Source: Pseudomonas sp. DTU12.3
GTDB lineage: Bacteria > Pseudomonadota > Gammaproteobacteria > Pseudomonadales > Pseudomonadaceae
Direction: 5' to 3'
DNA length: 64,000 bases
NCBI RefSeq assembly: GCF_004124275.1
Contig: NZ_CP027218.1
Location: forward strand, 2,359,501-2,423,500
In this document: positions 8,017-33,800 of the stretch, piece after piece
How positions within the stretch are numbered: position 1 is the stretch's first letter
How the letters are laid out: every line of letters begins with the position of its first letter
Notes under the pieces: generated by a model
The model's database searches: none
What the model saw: the letters and a program-made list of their open reading frames with translations, nothing else
What the model was told of the DNA's origin: nothing
Position numbers and translations under genes: made by a program

Positions 8017-8584
8017 TGTAGGAGCTGCGGCACGCTGCGATCTTTTGCTTGTAATCTTTGGAGATCAAAAGATCGCAGCCTCGTTGCACTCGACAGCTCC
8101 TACCGGGATGGGTGTCGGGCAAGCGGCACGATCTCCTGTAGGAGCTGCGGCACGCTGCGATCTTTTGATCCTGCTCTTCCAAGATCAAAAGATCGCAGCC
8201 TCGTTGCACTCGACAGCTCCTACCGGGATGGGTATCGGGCAAGCGGCACGGCCTCCTGTAGGAGCTGCGGCACGCTGCGATCTTTTGATCCTGCTCTTCC
8301 AAGATCAAAAGATCGCAGCCTCGTTGCACTCGACAGCTCCTACCGGGATGGGTATCGGGCAAGCGGCACGGCCTCCTGTAGGAGCGGCGGCACGCTGCGA
8401 TCTTTTGATCCTGCTCTTCCAAGATCAAAAGATCGCAGCCTCGTTGCACTCGACAGCTCCTACCGGGATGGGTGTCGGGCAAGCGGCACGATCTCCTGTA
8501 GGAGCTGCGGCACGCTGCGATCTTTTGCTTGTGATCTTTGGAGATCAAAAGATCGCAGCCTCGTTGCACTCGACAGCTCCTACA
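8017..8584. repeat. REPIN tandem array, 120-bp period, 4.7 copies
   Basis: Five consecutive REPINs start at 8017, 8137, 8257, 8377 and 8497, exactly 120 bp apart. Each has a left arm beginning TGTAGGAGCTGCGGCACGCT, a short loop, and a right arm ending CGACAGCTCCTAC. A 33-bp spacer beginning CCGGGATGGGT separates copies; the last copy lacks it. Units 2-4 share one loop (CTGCTCTTCCA), while units 1 and 5 share another. Units 2-3 share one spacer variant and units 1 and 4 the other, which points to internal amplification. The array fills most of the 717-bp gap between the thioesterase and the first NRPS gene and ends 65 bp before the NRPS promoter. Confidence 0.93.
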
Positions 8585-8649
8585 GGGGCTGTGCCGGGCG
8601 ATGGGGAAATCCGCGTTTTGCCTCTCGCCTGACAGTTGTTCTCATTCGC

Positions 8650-8672
8650 TAATTTTTCCGGTCTGGATTCGT
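8650..8672 (+). promoter_or_regulatory. Weak candidate PvdS promoter of the first NRPS gene
   Basis: TAATT (8650-8654), 15 bases, then CGT (8670-8672). The element resembles the thioesterase box (both read GCTAATTTT) but is one base shorter in the spacer. It would give a leader of about 50 bases before the ATG at 8728. It is the best match in the region between the REPIN array and the gene. Confidence 0.45.
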
Positions 8673-8727
8673 TTTATAGGGACGACGTGCCTTTGTGCTT
8701 CCTGCCTACTGATCCGGATGCTAAGAA

Positions 8728-24291
<15,564 letters not shown>

Positions 24292-24303
24292 GAGGACCAC
24301 GGC

Positions 24304-27300
24304 ATGCAGCAGTTGATTGAATCGGTAGGCGCGCTTTCTCCCGAGAAACGCAAGGCGCTGGCGATTCTACTGGGCAAACAGGGGGTCAATCTCTACGGCA
24401 TCGCCCCGGTTTTCCGGCGTGGTGACGCAGAGCCCCTGTTGCTTTCCTATGCTCAGGAGCGGCAGTGGTTCCTCTGGCAAATGGAGCCGCACAGCGCGGC
24501 TTATCACATCCCCACCGCCCTGCGTTTGCGCGGGGCGCTGGATCTGCCGGCGTTGCAGGCCAGCTTCGCGGCGCTGATCGAGCGTCACGAAAGCCTGCGC
24601 ACCGGCTTTGCCCTCGATGAGCAGGGCAAGGCGTTGCAGGTTATCCACGCACCTTTCGCACTGGTTTTACCGGTGCAGGATGTCCAGGGGATTGATGAGA
24701 CGGCGTTGAAAGCGCTGATCCAGACGGAAATCGCCGAGCCGTTCGACTTGCTCCAGGGCCCGCTGCTGCGGGTTCGGGTGCTGCGTCTGGGGGCCGAAGA
24801 ACATGTGCTGGTGGCGGTGCAGCACCACATCGTTTCCGACGGCGTATCGATGCAGGTGATGATCGATGAGCTGATCCAGTTGTACGCCGGCCGCCGTCGC
24901 GGTCAGGCGACAGCGCTGGCGCCGTTGCCGATTCAGTACGCCGACTACGCACTGTGGCAACGCAGCTGGATGGAGGCGGGCGAGCGCGAACGGCAACTGG
25001 CTTACTGGACCGAACGTCTCGGCGGCGAGGCCTCGGTGCTGGAATTGCCGCTGGATCATCCGCGTCCGGCGAGCCAGAGTTTCCGTGGCGCGAGCCTCGA
25101 CATCAGCCTGCCCGTTGCCATCAGCAAAGGTTTGCAGGACGTCGCGCGGCGCGAAGGCGTGACTTTGTTCATGCTGTTGCTGGCGTCGTTCCAGACCTTG
25201 CTGCATCGCTACAGCGGCCAGAATGACATTCGCGTCGGCGTGCCGATTGCCAACCGCAACCGCAAAGAGACCGAAGGCCTGATAGGCTTCTTCGTCAACA
25301 CGCAGGTGTTGCGCGCCGAACTCGACGAGCAAATGCCTTTCAACCAATTGCTGCAACAGGTCAAACAGCATGCCCTCGGCGCGCAGGCGCATCAGGACTT
25401 GCCGTTCGAGCAACTGGTCGAAGCGCTCGCGCCGACCCGCAGCCTCAGCCGCAGCTCGCTGTTCCAAGTGATGTTCAACCATCAGATCGCCGCAGCGGCC
25501 GAGCAGCCATCGGTGCAGATGCCGGGGCTGAGTGTCGAACCGGTGAGCTGGGACAGTCACACCGCACCGTTCGACCTGACGCTGGACACCTACGAGTCCG
25601 CCGCTGGCCTCAGCGCTTCGCTGGTCTACGCCACCGATCTGTTCGATGCGGCGACCATCACGCGCATGGCCGCTCACTGGCAAAGCCTGCTGGCCGCCAT
25701 CGTCGCTCGCAGTGATCAGCGCATCGGTGAATTGGCGATGCTCGGCGGCGATGAATTTGCCCGACTGCAACAGAGCAATGCACTGGTGGCGCTGGATCGG
25801 CTGCCGGTGCACGAACGTTTTGCGCGCATGGCGCAGGCACAACCGCAAGCGCTGGCCGTGCGGTGCGCCGATCAGCAACTGACCTTCGCCGAACTCGACG
25901 CCCAGGCCAATCGCCTCGCCCAGCGCCTGCTACTGGACGGCGTGGGGCCGGAAGTGCGCATCGGCATCGCCTTGCCGCGCAGCCCGCAAATGCTTGTAGC
26001 AATGCTCGCGGTGCTCAAGGCCGGTGGCGCTTACGTGCCGTTGGACGCCAGTTATCCGCGCGAGCGTCTGGCTTATCTGATGGCGGATTCGGGCATCGCC
26101 CTGTTGCTGAGCGATTCGACGCTGATCGGCCAATTGCCGCTGCCGGAGGGTTTGCCGAGCCTGTGCCTCGATACGCTCGACACCGCTGAATTCGCGGACA
26201 CCGCGCCTGCCGTTACAGTGCACGAACACAGTCTCGCCTACGTGATTTACACCTCCGGCTCGACCGGTCAACCGAAAGGCGTGTGCGTAGCCCATGGCCC
26301 GCTGGCGATGCATTGCCAGGCGATCGGTCAGCGTTACGCGATGACGGCGGATGACTGCGAACTGCATTTCATGTCGTTCGCTTTCGACGGCGCGCATGAG
26401 CGCTGGCTGACCCCGCTGACCCACGGTTCCAGCCTGTTGCTGCGTGACGACAGCCTGTGGACGGCCGAGCAGACCTACCGCGCCATGCAGCGTCACGGCG
26501 TTACCGTGGTGGCGTTTCCGCCGGCCTATCTGCAACAGTTGGCCGAGTTCGCCGAAATTGCAGGCAACCCGCCCAAGGTGCGCATCTACTGCTTCGGCGG
26601 CGATGCGGTGCCCAATGACAGCTTTGAACGGGTGCGTCGCGCCCTGGCACCGCAACACATCATCAATGGCTACGGCCCGACCGAAACCGTGGTCACGCCG
26701 CTGCTGTGGAAGGCTGACCGTGACACCCGTTGCGGCGCGGCCTATGCGCCGATCGGTGAGCGTGTCGGCGAGCGCAGCACCTGGGTGCTCAGCGCCGAAC
26801 TCAATCCGCTGCCGCAAGGCGTGGCCGGCGAGTTGTACCTCGGTGGCTACGGCGTGGCACGCGGGTATCTGGATCGTCCGGCGCTGACCGCCGAGCGCTT
26901 CGTTCCCGATCCGTTCGGCGCGCCCGGTGCGCGCCTGTACCGCAGTGGCGATCAGGTGCGCCTGCGCGCCGACGGCGTATTCGATTATCAAGGTCGCGTC
27001 GACAATCAGGTCAAGGTGCGTGGTTTCCGTATCGAGCTGGGTGAAATCGAAGCGCGGCTGATGGCGCTCGACTCGGTGCGCGAAGCGGTGGTGCTGGCTC
27101 AGGACGGTGCGAACGGCGCACAACTGGTCGGCTACATCGTTGCCGCGCAACCGGTCGAGGCGGCGCAACACGGCGCTTGGCGCGAGCAGATTCGTGCCAG
27201 CCTCAAACACAGCCTGCCGGACTACATGGTTCCGGCGTACCTGATGGTGCTGGAACACATTCCGCTGACGCCGAACGGCAAGGTCGACCGCAAGGGTTTG

Positions 27301-30300
27301 CCGAAACCCGACGCCAGCCTGATGCAGCAAGACTATGTCGCGCCGCTCACCGGACTGGAGCAGCAAACCGCGCAGATCTGGGCCGAAGTGCTTAAGCTCG
27401 ATCGTGTTGGCATGACCGACAACTTCTTCGAACTCGGCGGCCACTCGCTGCTGGTGACCCAAGTGCTGTCGCGGGTGCGCCAGACGTTGCAACTCGACGT
27501 GCCACTCAAGGCGCTGTTCGAACACAGCACGCTGGGTGGTTTCTGTGGCCATCTGGCGCAGGCTGCGAATGCCGCGCAGCAACCGCCATTGGTCGCGCTG
27601 GAACGTGGCGCGCCGCTGGTGCTGTCTTACGCGCAGGAGCGTCAGTGGTTCCTCTGGCACATGGATCGGCACAGTTCGGCCTACCACATTCCGAGCGCGC
27701 TGCGCCTGCACGGGCCGCTCGACCGGCAAGCGCTGCAACGCAGTTTCGACACGCTGATCGCCCGCCACGAGAGCCTGCGTACACGCTTCCTGCAAGAGGC
27801 CGACGGCACCCGTCAGTTGATTCTGGCGCCGTTCAGCCTGCCGATCGAATCGCGCACCCTCGCCGCCGACAGCGATGACGCCGCGCTCAAGGCGCAGGTC
27901 GAAGCCGAAATCCGCCGGCCGTTCGACTTGCAGGAAGAGCCGCTGCTGCGCGCGACCCTGCTGCAACTGAGCGCCGAGGATCATGTGCTGGTGCTGATCC
28001 AGCACCACATCGTTTCCGATGGCTGGTCGATGCAGTTGATGGTCGATGAATTGATTCGCCTGTACGCCGCCTTCAGCCGGGGTGAACAGCTGAGCCTGCC
28101 GGCGCTGCCGATCCAGTACGCCGACTATGCCGTGTGGCAGCGGCGCTGGATGGAGGCGGGCGAGCGCGAGCGCCAACTCGATTACTGGCTGACCCAATTG
28201 GGCGGCGAGCAACCGGTGCTGGAACTGCCGCTGGATCGTCCGCGCCCGGCCACCCAGAGTCTGCGTGGTGCACGTTTCGAACTGGCGCTGGATGCGCCGT
28301 TGAGTGAGGCGCTGAACAACGTCGCCCGTCGTGAAGGCGTGACACTGTTCATGCTGTTGCTGGCATCGTTCCAGACCTTGCTGCACCGCTACAGCGCGCA
28401 GGACGACATTCGTGTCGGGGTGCCGGTGGCCAACCGCACGCGGCTCGAGACCGAAGGGCTGATCGGCTTCTTCGTCAACACCCAAGTGCTGCGCGCCGAT
28501 ATCCATGGCGGCTTGCGCTTCAGCGAGCTGCTGCAACAGGTTCGCCAGACGGCGCTCGGTGCGCAGGATCATCAGGACTTGCCGTTCGAGCAACTGGTGG
28601 AAATGCTGCAACCGGAACGCAGCCTCAGCCGCAGCCCGCTGTTCCAGGTGATGTTCAACCACCAGGCCAAGGCCCGTCACAGCACGGCATTGGCCGAGCT
28701 GGAGGGGTTGCAGATCCGCGAGGTCGACTGGGACAGCCTGATGGCGCAGTTCGACTTGACCCTCAATACCGAAGAATCCGCTGAGGGCATTTTCGCCTCG
28801 CTGGTCTATGCCGCCGACCTGTTCGACGCCTCGACCATTGCGCGGATGGCCGAACATTGGCAGGCGCTGTTGCGCAGCATCAGCGCGCAACCGCAGCAAT
28901 TGATCGGTGAACTGTCGATGCTCGCGGCTGACGAGCGTCAGCACAGTATCGAAGACTGGAACCCGGCGCCGCAGACCTGGAACCCACAACAACCACTGCA
29001 CCGCTTGATCGAAGCGCAGGCGCAGCGCACGCCCGAGGCGATTGCCGTGACGTTCGGCGAGCAGCATCTGAACTACGGCGAACTCAATCGCCGCGCCAAT
29101 CGCCTGGCCCATGAACTGATTGGCCGTGGCGTTGGCGCCGACGTGCTGGTCGGCCTCGCTGCCGAGCGTTCGCTGGAGATGATTGTCGGGCTGCTGGCGA
29201 TCCTCAAGGCCGGTGGCGCCTATCTGCCGCTGGATCCGCAGTACCCGGCCGACCGTTTGCAATACATGATCGAGGACAGCGGCATTCGCCTGTTGTTGAG
29301 CGGTGCCGGGGTGCTCGATCACGTCGCCATCGACGCGCAGATCAGCCATCTGCCGCTCGGCGATGACTATGCTGCGCAAGCGCAAAGCGATCCGCAGATT
29401 GCGCTCGACACCGCCAATCTGGCTTACGTGATCTACACCTCCGGCTCGACCGGCAAGCCCAAGGGCACGCTGCTCAGCCACGCCAACGCGTTGCGCCTGT
29501 TCGAGGCCACCGAGGGCTGGTTCAACTTCGGTGCCGATGATTGCTGGACGCTGTTCCATTCCTACGCGTTCGATTTCTCCGTTTGGGAAATCTTCGGCGC
29601 GCTGCTGCATGGCGGCCGTCTGGTCATCGTGCCGCAGGACGTCAGCCGTTCGCCGCAAGACTTCTTTGCCTTGCTCTGCGCCGAGCGCGTCACGGTACTG
29701 AACCAGACGCCGTCGGCGTTCAAGCAGCTGATGCAGGTGGCGTGCGCTGCCGCGCCCGCGCTGCAACCGTCGCTGCGCTACGTGGTGTTCGGTGGCGAAG
29801 CGCTGGAAGTGAAGAGCCTGCGCCCATGGTTCGAGCGCTTCGGCGACCGCGCGCCGCAACTGGTCAACATGTACGGCATCACCGAAACCACCGTGCACGT
29901 CAGTTACCGGCCGCTGTCGCTGGCCGACCTCGACAATGCCGCCGGCAGCCCGTTGGGCGCGCCGATTGCCGACCTGGCGTGGTACGTGCTGGATGCCGAC
30001 CTCAACCCGGTCGCACGCGGCTGCATCGGTGAGCTGCACGTTGCCGGCGCCGGTCTGGCCCGTGGTTACCTCAACCGCAGCGACCTCAGTGCCCTGCGTT
30101 TTGTCCCCAACCCGTTCAGCGCCGAGGGTGCGCGCCTGTATCGCACCGGCGACCTGGCGCGCTACTGCACCGATGGCCGCATCGAATATGTCGGGCGTAT
30201 CGACCATCAAGTGAAGATTCGTGGTTTCCGTATCGAACTCGGCGAGATCGAAGCACGCCTGCTGGCATTGCCCGAAGTACGTCAGGCGGTGGTGCTCGAT

Positions 30301-30834
30301 CAGCCGGGCGTCGGTGGCGTGCAACTGGTGGCGTACATCGTCGCTGCGCAAGCGCTCGATCCGCTGGAACAGGCTGCCTGGCGCGAGCAGGTGCGCCTGC
30401 GGCTGCGCCAGGATCTGCCGGACTACATGATCCCGGCGCATCTGTTGCTGCTTGAGCAATTGCCGCTGACCGCCAACGGCAAGCTCGACCGCAAGGCACT
30501 GCCGACGGCCGATGCCAACCTGTTGCAACACGCCTATGTGGCGCCGGTCAGTGACCTCGAAAAACAGGTCGCGGCGATCTGGGGCGATGTGCTCAAACTC
30601 GATCAGGTCGGCTTGACCGACAACTTCTTTGAACTGGGAGGTCACTCCCTGCTGGTGATAAACATTGTGTCGCGCATTCAACTTGAACTCGGTATGACGC
30701 TGCTCCCGCAAACCATTTTCCAGTACCCGGTACTGGCGGATCTGGTGGCGCAATTGCAAGGTAATGGTGAACAGGTCACGGCCTCGAAACTGAGCTTGCT
30801 CGAAGACCTGCTCGACGAAATGGAGGACGCGTGA
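24304..30834 (+). CDS. pvdJ: Pyoverdine NRPS 2, two modules (PvdJ-type)
   Basis: 2176 residues: C-A-T, C-A-T, no epimerization or thioesterase domain. C5 starts near residue 45 (HHIVSDGVS at 174, with Val where Trp is usual), A5 near 498, T5 1016-1079, C6 1099, A6 1566, T6 2083-2146. Pocket codes are DGEACGGVT, an N5-hydroxyornithine-derivative type known from pyoverdine synthetases, and DFWNVGMVH (Thr). The segment adds L-OHOrn (formyl or acetyl form unknown) and L-Thr. It begins 12 bp after the first NRPS gene with AGAGGA before the ATG, and its stop codon directly abuts the next ATG, so the three genes form one operon. Confidence 0.95.
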   Translation: MQQLIESVGALSPEKRKALAILLGKQGVNLYGIAPVFRRGDAEPLLLSYAQERQWFLWQMEPHSAAYHIPTALRLRGALDLPALQASFAALIERHESLRTGFALDEQGKALQVIHAPFALVLPVQDVQGIDETALKALIQTEIAEPFDLLQGPLLRVRVLRLGAEEHVLVAVQHHIVSDGVSMQVMIDELIQLYAGRRRGQATALAPLPIQYADYALWQRSWMEAGERERQLAYWTERLGGEASVLELPLDHPRPASQSFRGASLDISLPVAISKGLQDVARREGVTLFMLLLASFQTLLHRYSGQNDIRVGVPIANRNRKETEGLIGFFVNTQVLRAELDEQMPFNQLLQQVKQHALGAQAHQDLPFEQLVEALAPTRSLSRSSLFQVMFNHQIAAAAEQPSVQMPGLSVEPVSWDSHTAPFDLTLDTYESAAGLSASLVYATDLFDAATITRMAAHWQSLLAAIVARSDQRIGELAMLGGDEFARLQQSNALVALDRLPVHERFARMAQAQPQALAVRCADQQLTFAELDAQANRLAQRLLLDGVGPEVRIGIALPRSPQMLVAMLAVLKAGGAYVPLDASYPRERLAYLMADSGIALLLSDSTLIGQLPLPEGLPSLCLDTLDTAEFADTAPAVTVHEHSLAYVIYTSGSTGQPKGVCVAHGPLAMHCQAIGQRYAMTADDCELHFMSFAFDGAHERWLTPLTHGSSLLLRDDSLWTAEQTYRAMQRHGVTVVAFPPAYLQQLAEFAEIAGNPPKVRIYCFGGDAVPNDSFERVRRALAPQHIINGYGPTETVVTPLLWKADRDTRCGAAYAPIGERVGERSTWVLSAELNPLPQGVAGELYLGGYGVARGYLDRPALTAERFVPDPFGAPGARLYRSGDQVRLRADGVFDYQGRVDNQVKVRGFRIELGEIEARLMALDSVREAVVLAQDGANGAQLVGYIVAAQPVEAAQHGAWREQIRASLKHSLPDYMVPAYLMVLEHIPLTPNGKVDRKGLPKPDASLMQQDYVAPLTGLEQQTAQIWAEVLKLDRVGMTDNFFELGGHSLLVTQVLSRVRQTLQLDVPLKALFEHSTLGGFCGHLAQAANAAQQPPLVALERGAPLVLSYAQERQWFLWHMDRHSSAYHIPSALRLHGPLDRQALQRSFDTLIARHESLRTRFLQEADGTRQLILAPFSLPIESRTLAADSDDAALKAQVEAEIRRPFDLQEEPLLRATLLQLSAEDHVLVLIQHHIVSDGWSMQLMVDELIRLYAAFSRGEQLSLPALPIQYADYAVWQRRWMEAGERERQLDYWLTQLGGEQPVLELPLDRPRPATQSLRGARFELALDAPLSEALNNVARREGVTLFMLLLASFQTLLHRYSAQDDIRVGVPVANRTRLETEGLIGFFVNTQVLRADIHGGLRFSELLQQVRQTALGAQDHQDLPFEQLVEMLQPERSLSRSPLFQVMFNHQAKARHSTALAELEGLQIREVDWDSLMAQFDLTLNTEESAEGIFASLVYAADLFDASTIARMAEHWQALLRSISAQPQQLIGELSMLAADERQHSIEDWNPAPQTWNPQQPLHRLIEAQAQRTPEAIAVTFGEQHLNYGELNRRANRLAHELIGRGVGADVLVGLAAERSLEMIVGLLAILKAGGAYLPLDPQYPADRLQYMIEDSGIRLLLSGAGVLDHVAIDAQISHLPLGDDYAAQAQSDPQIALDTANLAYVIYTSGSTGKPKGTLLSHANALRLFEATEGWFNFGADDCWTLFHSYAFDFSVWEIFGALLHGGRLVIVPQDVSRSPQDFFALLCAERVTVLNQTPSAFKQLMQVACAAAPALQPSLRYVVFGGEALEVKSLRPWFERFGDRAPQLVNMYGITETTVHVSYRPLSLADLDNAAGSPLGAPIADLAWYVLDADLNPVARGCIGELHVAGAGLARGYLNRSDLSALRFVPNPFSAEGARLYRTGDLARYCTDGRIEYVGRIDHQVKIRGFRIELGEIEARLLALPEVRQAVVLDQPGVGGVQLVAYIVAAQALDPLEQAAWREQVRLRLRQDLPDYMIPAHLLLLEQLPLTANGKLDRKALPTADANLLQHAYVAPVSDLEKQVAAIWGDVLKLDQVGLTDNFFELGGHSLLVINIVSRIQLELGMTLLPQTIFQYPVLADLVAQLQGNGEQVTASKLSLLEDLLDEMEDA

Positions 30835-33800
30835 ATGGACATTAACGTCGCCACGCGGATTGCCCGCCGCTTCATCACCCTGCCGCTGGAAAAGCGCAAG
30901 GAATACCTCGGCAAAATGCTCGCCGAGGGCGTGTCCCCGGCCAATCTGCCGATTCCCGAAGTGCAGTCGGCATTCGCTAGCCTCGGATTGTCCTACGCTC
31001 AGGAGCGCCAGTGGTTTCTCTGGCAACTGGAGCCGGGCAGCGCCGCCTATCACATTCCCATGGCCCTGCGCCTGCGCGGCCAACTCGATGTCGCCGCGCT
31101 GCAACGCAGCTTCGACAGCCTGATCGAGCGGCACCAGACGCTGCGCACGGTGTTCGTGCATGACGGTGAGCGCCCACAGCAGGAAATCCGCGCCAACGCG
31201 GCACTGACCATCGTTGAGCAAAGCCTTGCCGCCGACACCGCGGATGGCGTGCTGCAACAGCTGATCGAAAGCGAGATCCAGCAGCCGTTCGATCTCGCCG
31301 AAGGGCCATTGTTGCGGGTGAAATTGCTGCACCTGGGCGCCGATGACCATGTGCTGATCCTGATCCAGCACCACATTGTTTCCGATGGCTGGTCGATGCG
31401 CGTGATGGTCGATGAGCTGATCGCGCTGTACGCCGGTTTCAGCAGTGGCACTGCTACCGAATTGGCAACGTTGCCGATCCAGTACGCCGACTACGCCTTG
31501 TGGCAACGCAGCTGGATGGAAGCGGGTGAGCGGGAGCGGCAACTGGCTTACTGGCTCGAGCAACTGGGTGGCGAACAACCGGTGCTGGAACTGCCTCAGG
31601 ACCGCGCGCGGCCGGCGCTGCAAAGTTATCGCGGCGCGCGTCTCGACCTGGAGTTCGATGAGGCGTTGAACCAGGGTTTGCAAGCCATCGCCCGGCGTGA
31701 AGGGGTGACCCTGTTCATGGTGTTGCTGGCGGCGTTCCAGACCTTTCTGCACCGCTACAGCGGCCAGGCCGATATTCGCGTCGGCGTGCCCAATGCCAAC
31801 CGTAACCGCACCGAAACCGAAGGCTTGATCGGCTACTTCGTCAACACCCAAGTGATGCGTGCGCAACTCGATCCGCGTCTGCCGTTCAATGCGTTGTTGC
31901 AGCAGGTCAAACAGGCGGCGATGGGCGCGCAAGCCCATCAGGAACTGCCTTTCGAGCAATTGGTGGAAGCCCTGGCGCCAGAACGCAGCCTGAGCCGCAG
32001 CCCGTTGTTCCAGGTGATGTTCAATCACCAGACCGCCACTCGTCAGCAAGGCGCCAACGCTTCGCTGGCACAGTTGCAGGTCGAACCGATGAGCTGGGAC
32101 ACCCATCAGGCGCAACTCGACCTGACCCTGGAAACCCACGAATCGGCAGACAGCCTCGGCGCGTCGCTGATCTACGCCACCGACCTGTTCGACGCCGCGA
32201 CCATCGCGCGCATGGGCGAGCATCTGTTGGCGCTGTTGCAGGCCATCGTCGCGCAGCCGCAGCAAGCCATTGGCGAACTGCCGATGCTCACCGCACAAGA
32301 GCGCCAGGCGATCCTGCTCGGCTGGAATGACACGGTGGTGGATTACCCGCTGACCACCAGCGTGCAGCAGTTGATCGAAGCCCAAGTGGCGAAAACCCCC
32401 GATGCACCGGCGCTGGCCTTCGGTGACACACGCCTGAGCTACGCGCAACTCAACGCCCGCGCCAATCGCCTCGCGCATCGCTTGATCGAGAGCGGCGTCG
32501 GCCCGGAGTCGCTGGTCGGCATCGCGGTGGAGCGTTCGATCGAAATGGTCGTCGGCCTGCTGGCCGTGCTCAAGGCCGGTGGCGCCTACGTACCGCTGGA
32601 TCCGGAATATCCGCCGGAGCGCCTGCGCTACATGCTCGAAGACAGTGGCGTGAAGTTGCTGCTGACCCAAGCGGCGCTGCTCGACAGCCTGCCGCTGAGC
32701 GAGCAGGTTCAGACCCTGGCGCTGGATAGCCTCGGCGATCTGCAAGATTATCCCGCGACCGATCCACAGGTTGCCGTGGATGCGGAAAACCTCGCCTACG
32801 TGATTTACACCTCGGGCTCGACCGGCAAACCCAAGGGTGCCGGCAACCGTCATGCAGCGCTGACCAACCGTTTGTGCTGGATGCAACAGGCCTATCAATT
32901 GGGCGCCGGTGACACGGTGCTGCAAAAAACCCCGTTCAGCTTTGACGTATCGGTCTGGGAATTCTTCTGGCCGCTGATGACCGGCGCACGTCTGGTGGTT
33001 GCCGCTCCCGGCGATCACCGTGATCCGGCGACGCTGGTGGCGCTGATCAATCGCGAGCAGGTCACCACGCTGCACTTTGTCCCGTCGATGTTGCAGGCCT
33101 TCCTGCAGGATGAGCAGGTCGCGACCTGCGGCAGCCTCAAACGCATCGTTTGCAGCGGTGAAGCGTTGCCCGCCGACGCGCAGTTGCAGGTGTTCGCCAA
33201 GCTGCCGCAGGCCGGGCTGTTCAATCTCTATGGCCCGACGGAAGCGGCCATCGACGTGACCCACTGGACCTGTGTCGAAGAAGGCCGCGACAGCGTGCCG
33301 ATCGGTGAACCGATTGCCAATCTGGCCTGCTACATCCTTGACGACGAACTGCAACCGGTGCCGGTCGGCGTGCTCGGCGAGCTGTACCTCGCCGGTGTCG
33401 GCCTGGCCCGGGGTTATCACCAGCGTCCGGCGCTGACCGCCGAACGTTTTGCCGTCAGCCCGTATGGCCATGGCGAGCGCATCTATCGCACCGGCGACCT
33501 GGCACGCTACCGCGACAACGGCGTGATCGAATACGCCGGGCGCATCGACCATCAGGTCAAGCTGCGCGGCTTGCGTATCGAAATGGGCGAGATCGAAGCG
33601 CGCCTGCTCGAACACCCGGCCGTGCGTGAAGCGGTGGTGCTGGTGATCGACGGCAAGCAGTTGGTGGCTTATGTCGTCCTTGCCGAAGAAAGCGCCGACT
33701 GGCGTCAGAACCTCGCTGCGCATGTGCAGCAGCAATTGCCCGAATACATGGTGCCGACGCAATGGCTGGCGCTGGCGCAAATGCCGCTCAGCCCCAATGG

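Noticed and set aside
8017..8584. CRISPR array
   Set aside because: Both repeat and spacer are conserved between copies and the unit is palindromic over about 87 bp; there are no unique spacers and no cas genes.
7955..8632. Open frames on both strands through the 120-bp array, giving repeat proteins of about 200 residues
   Set aside because: A 120-bp unit is a multiple of three, so the frames stay open by arithmetic; the unit is a REPIN palindrome.
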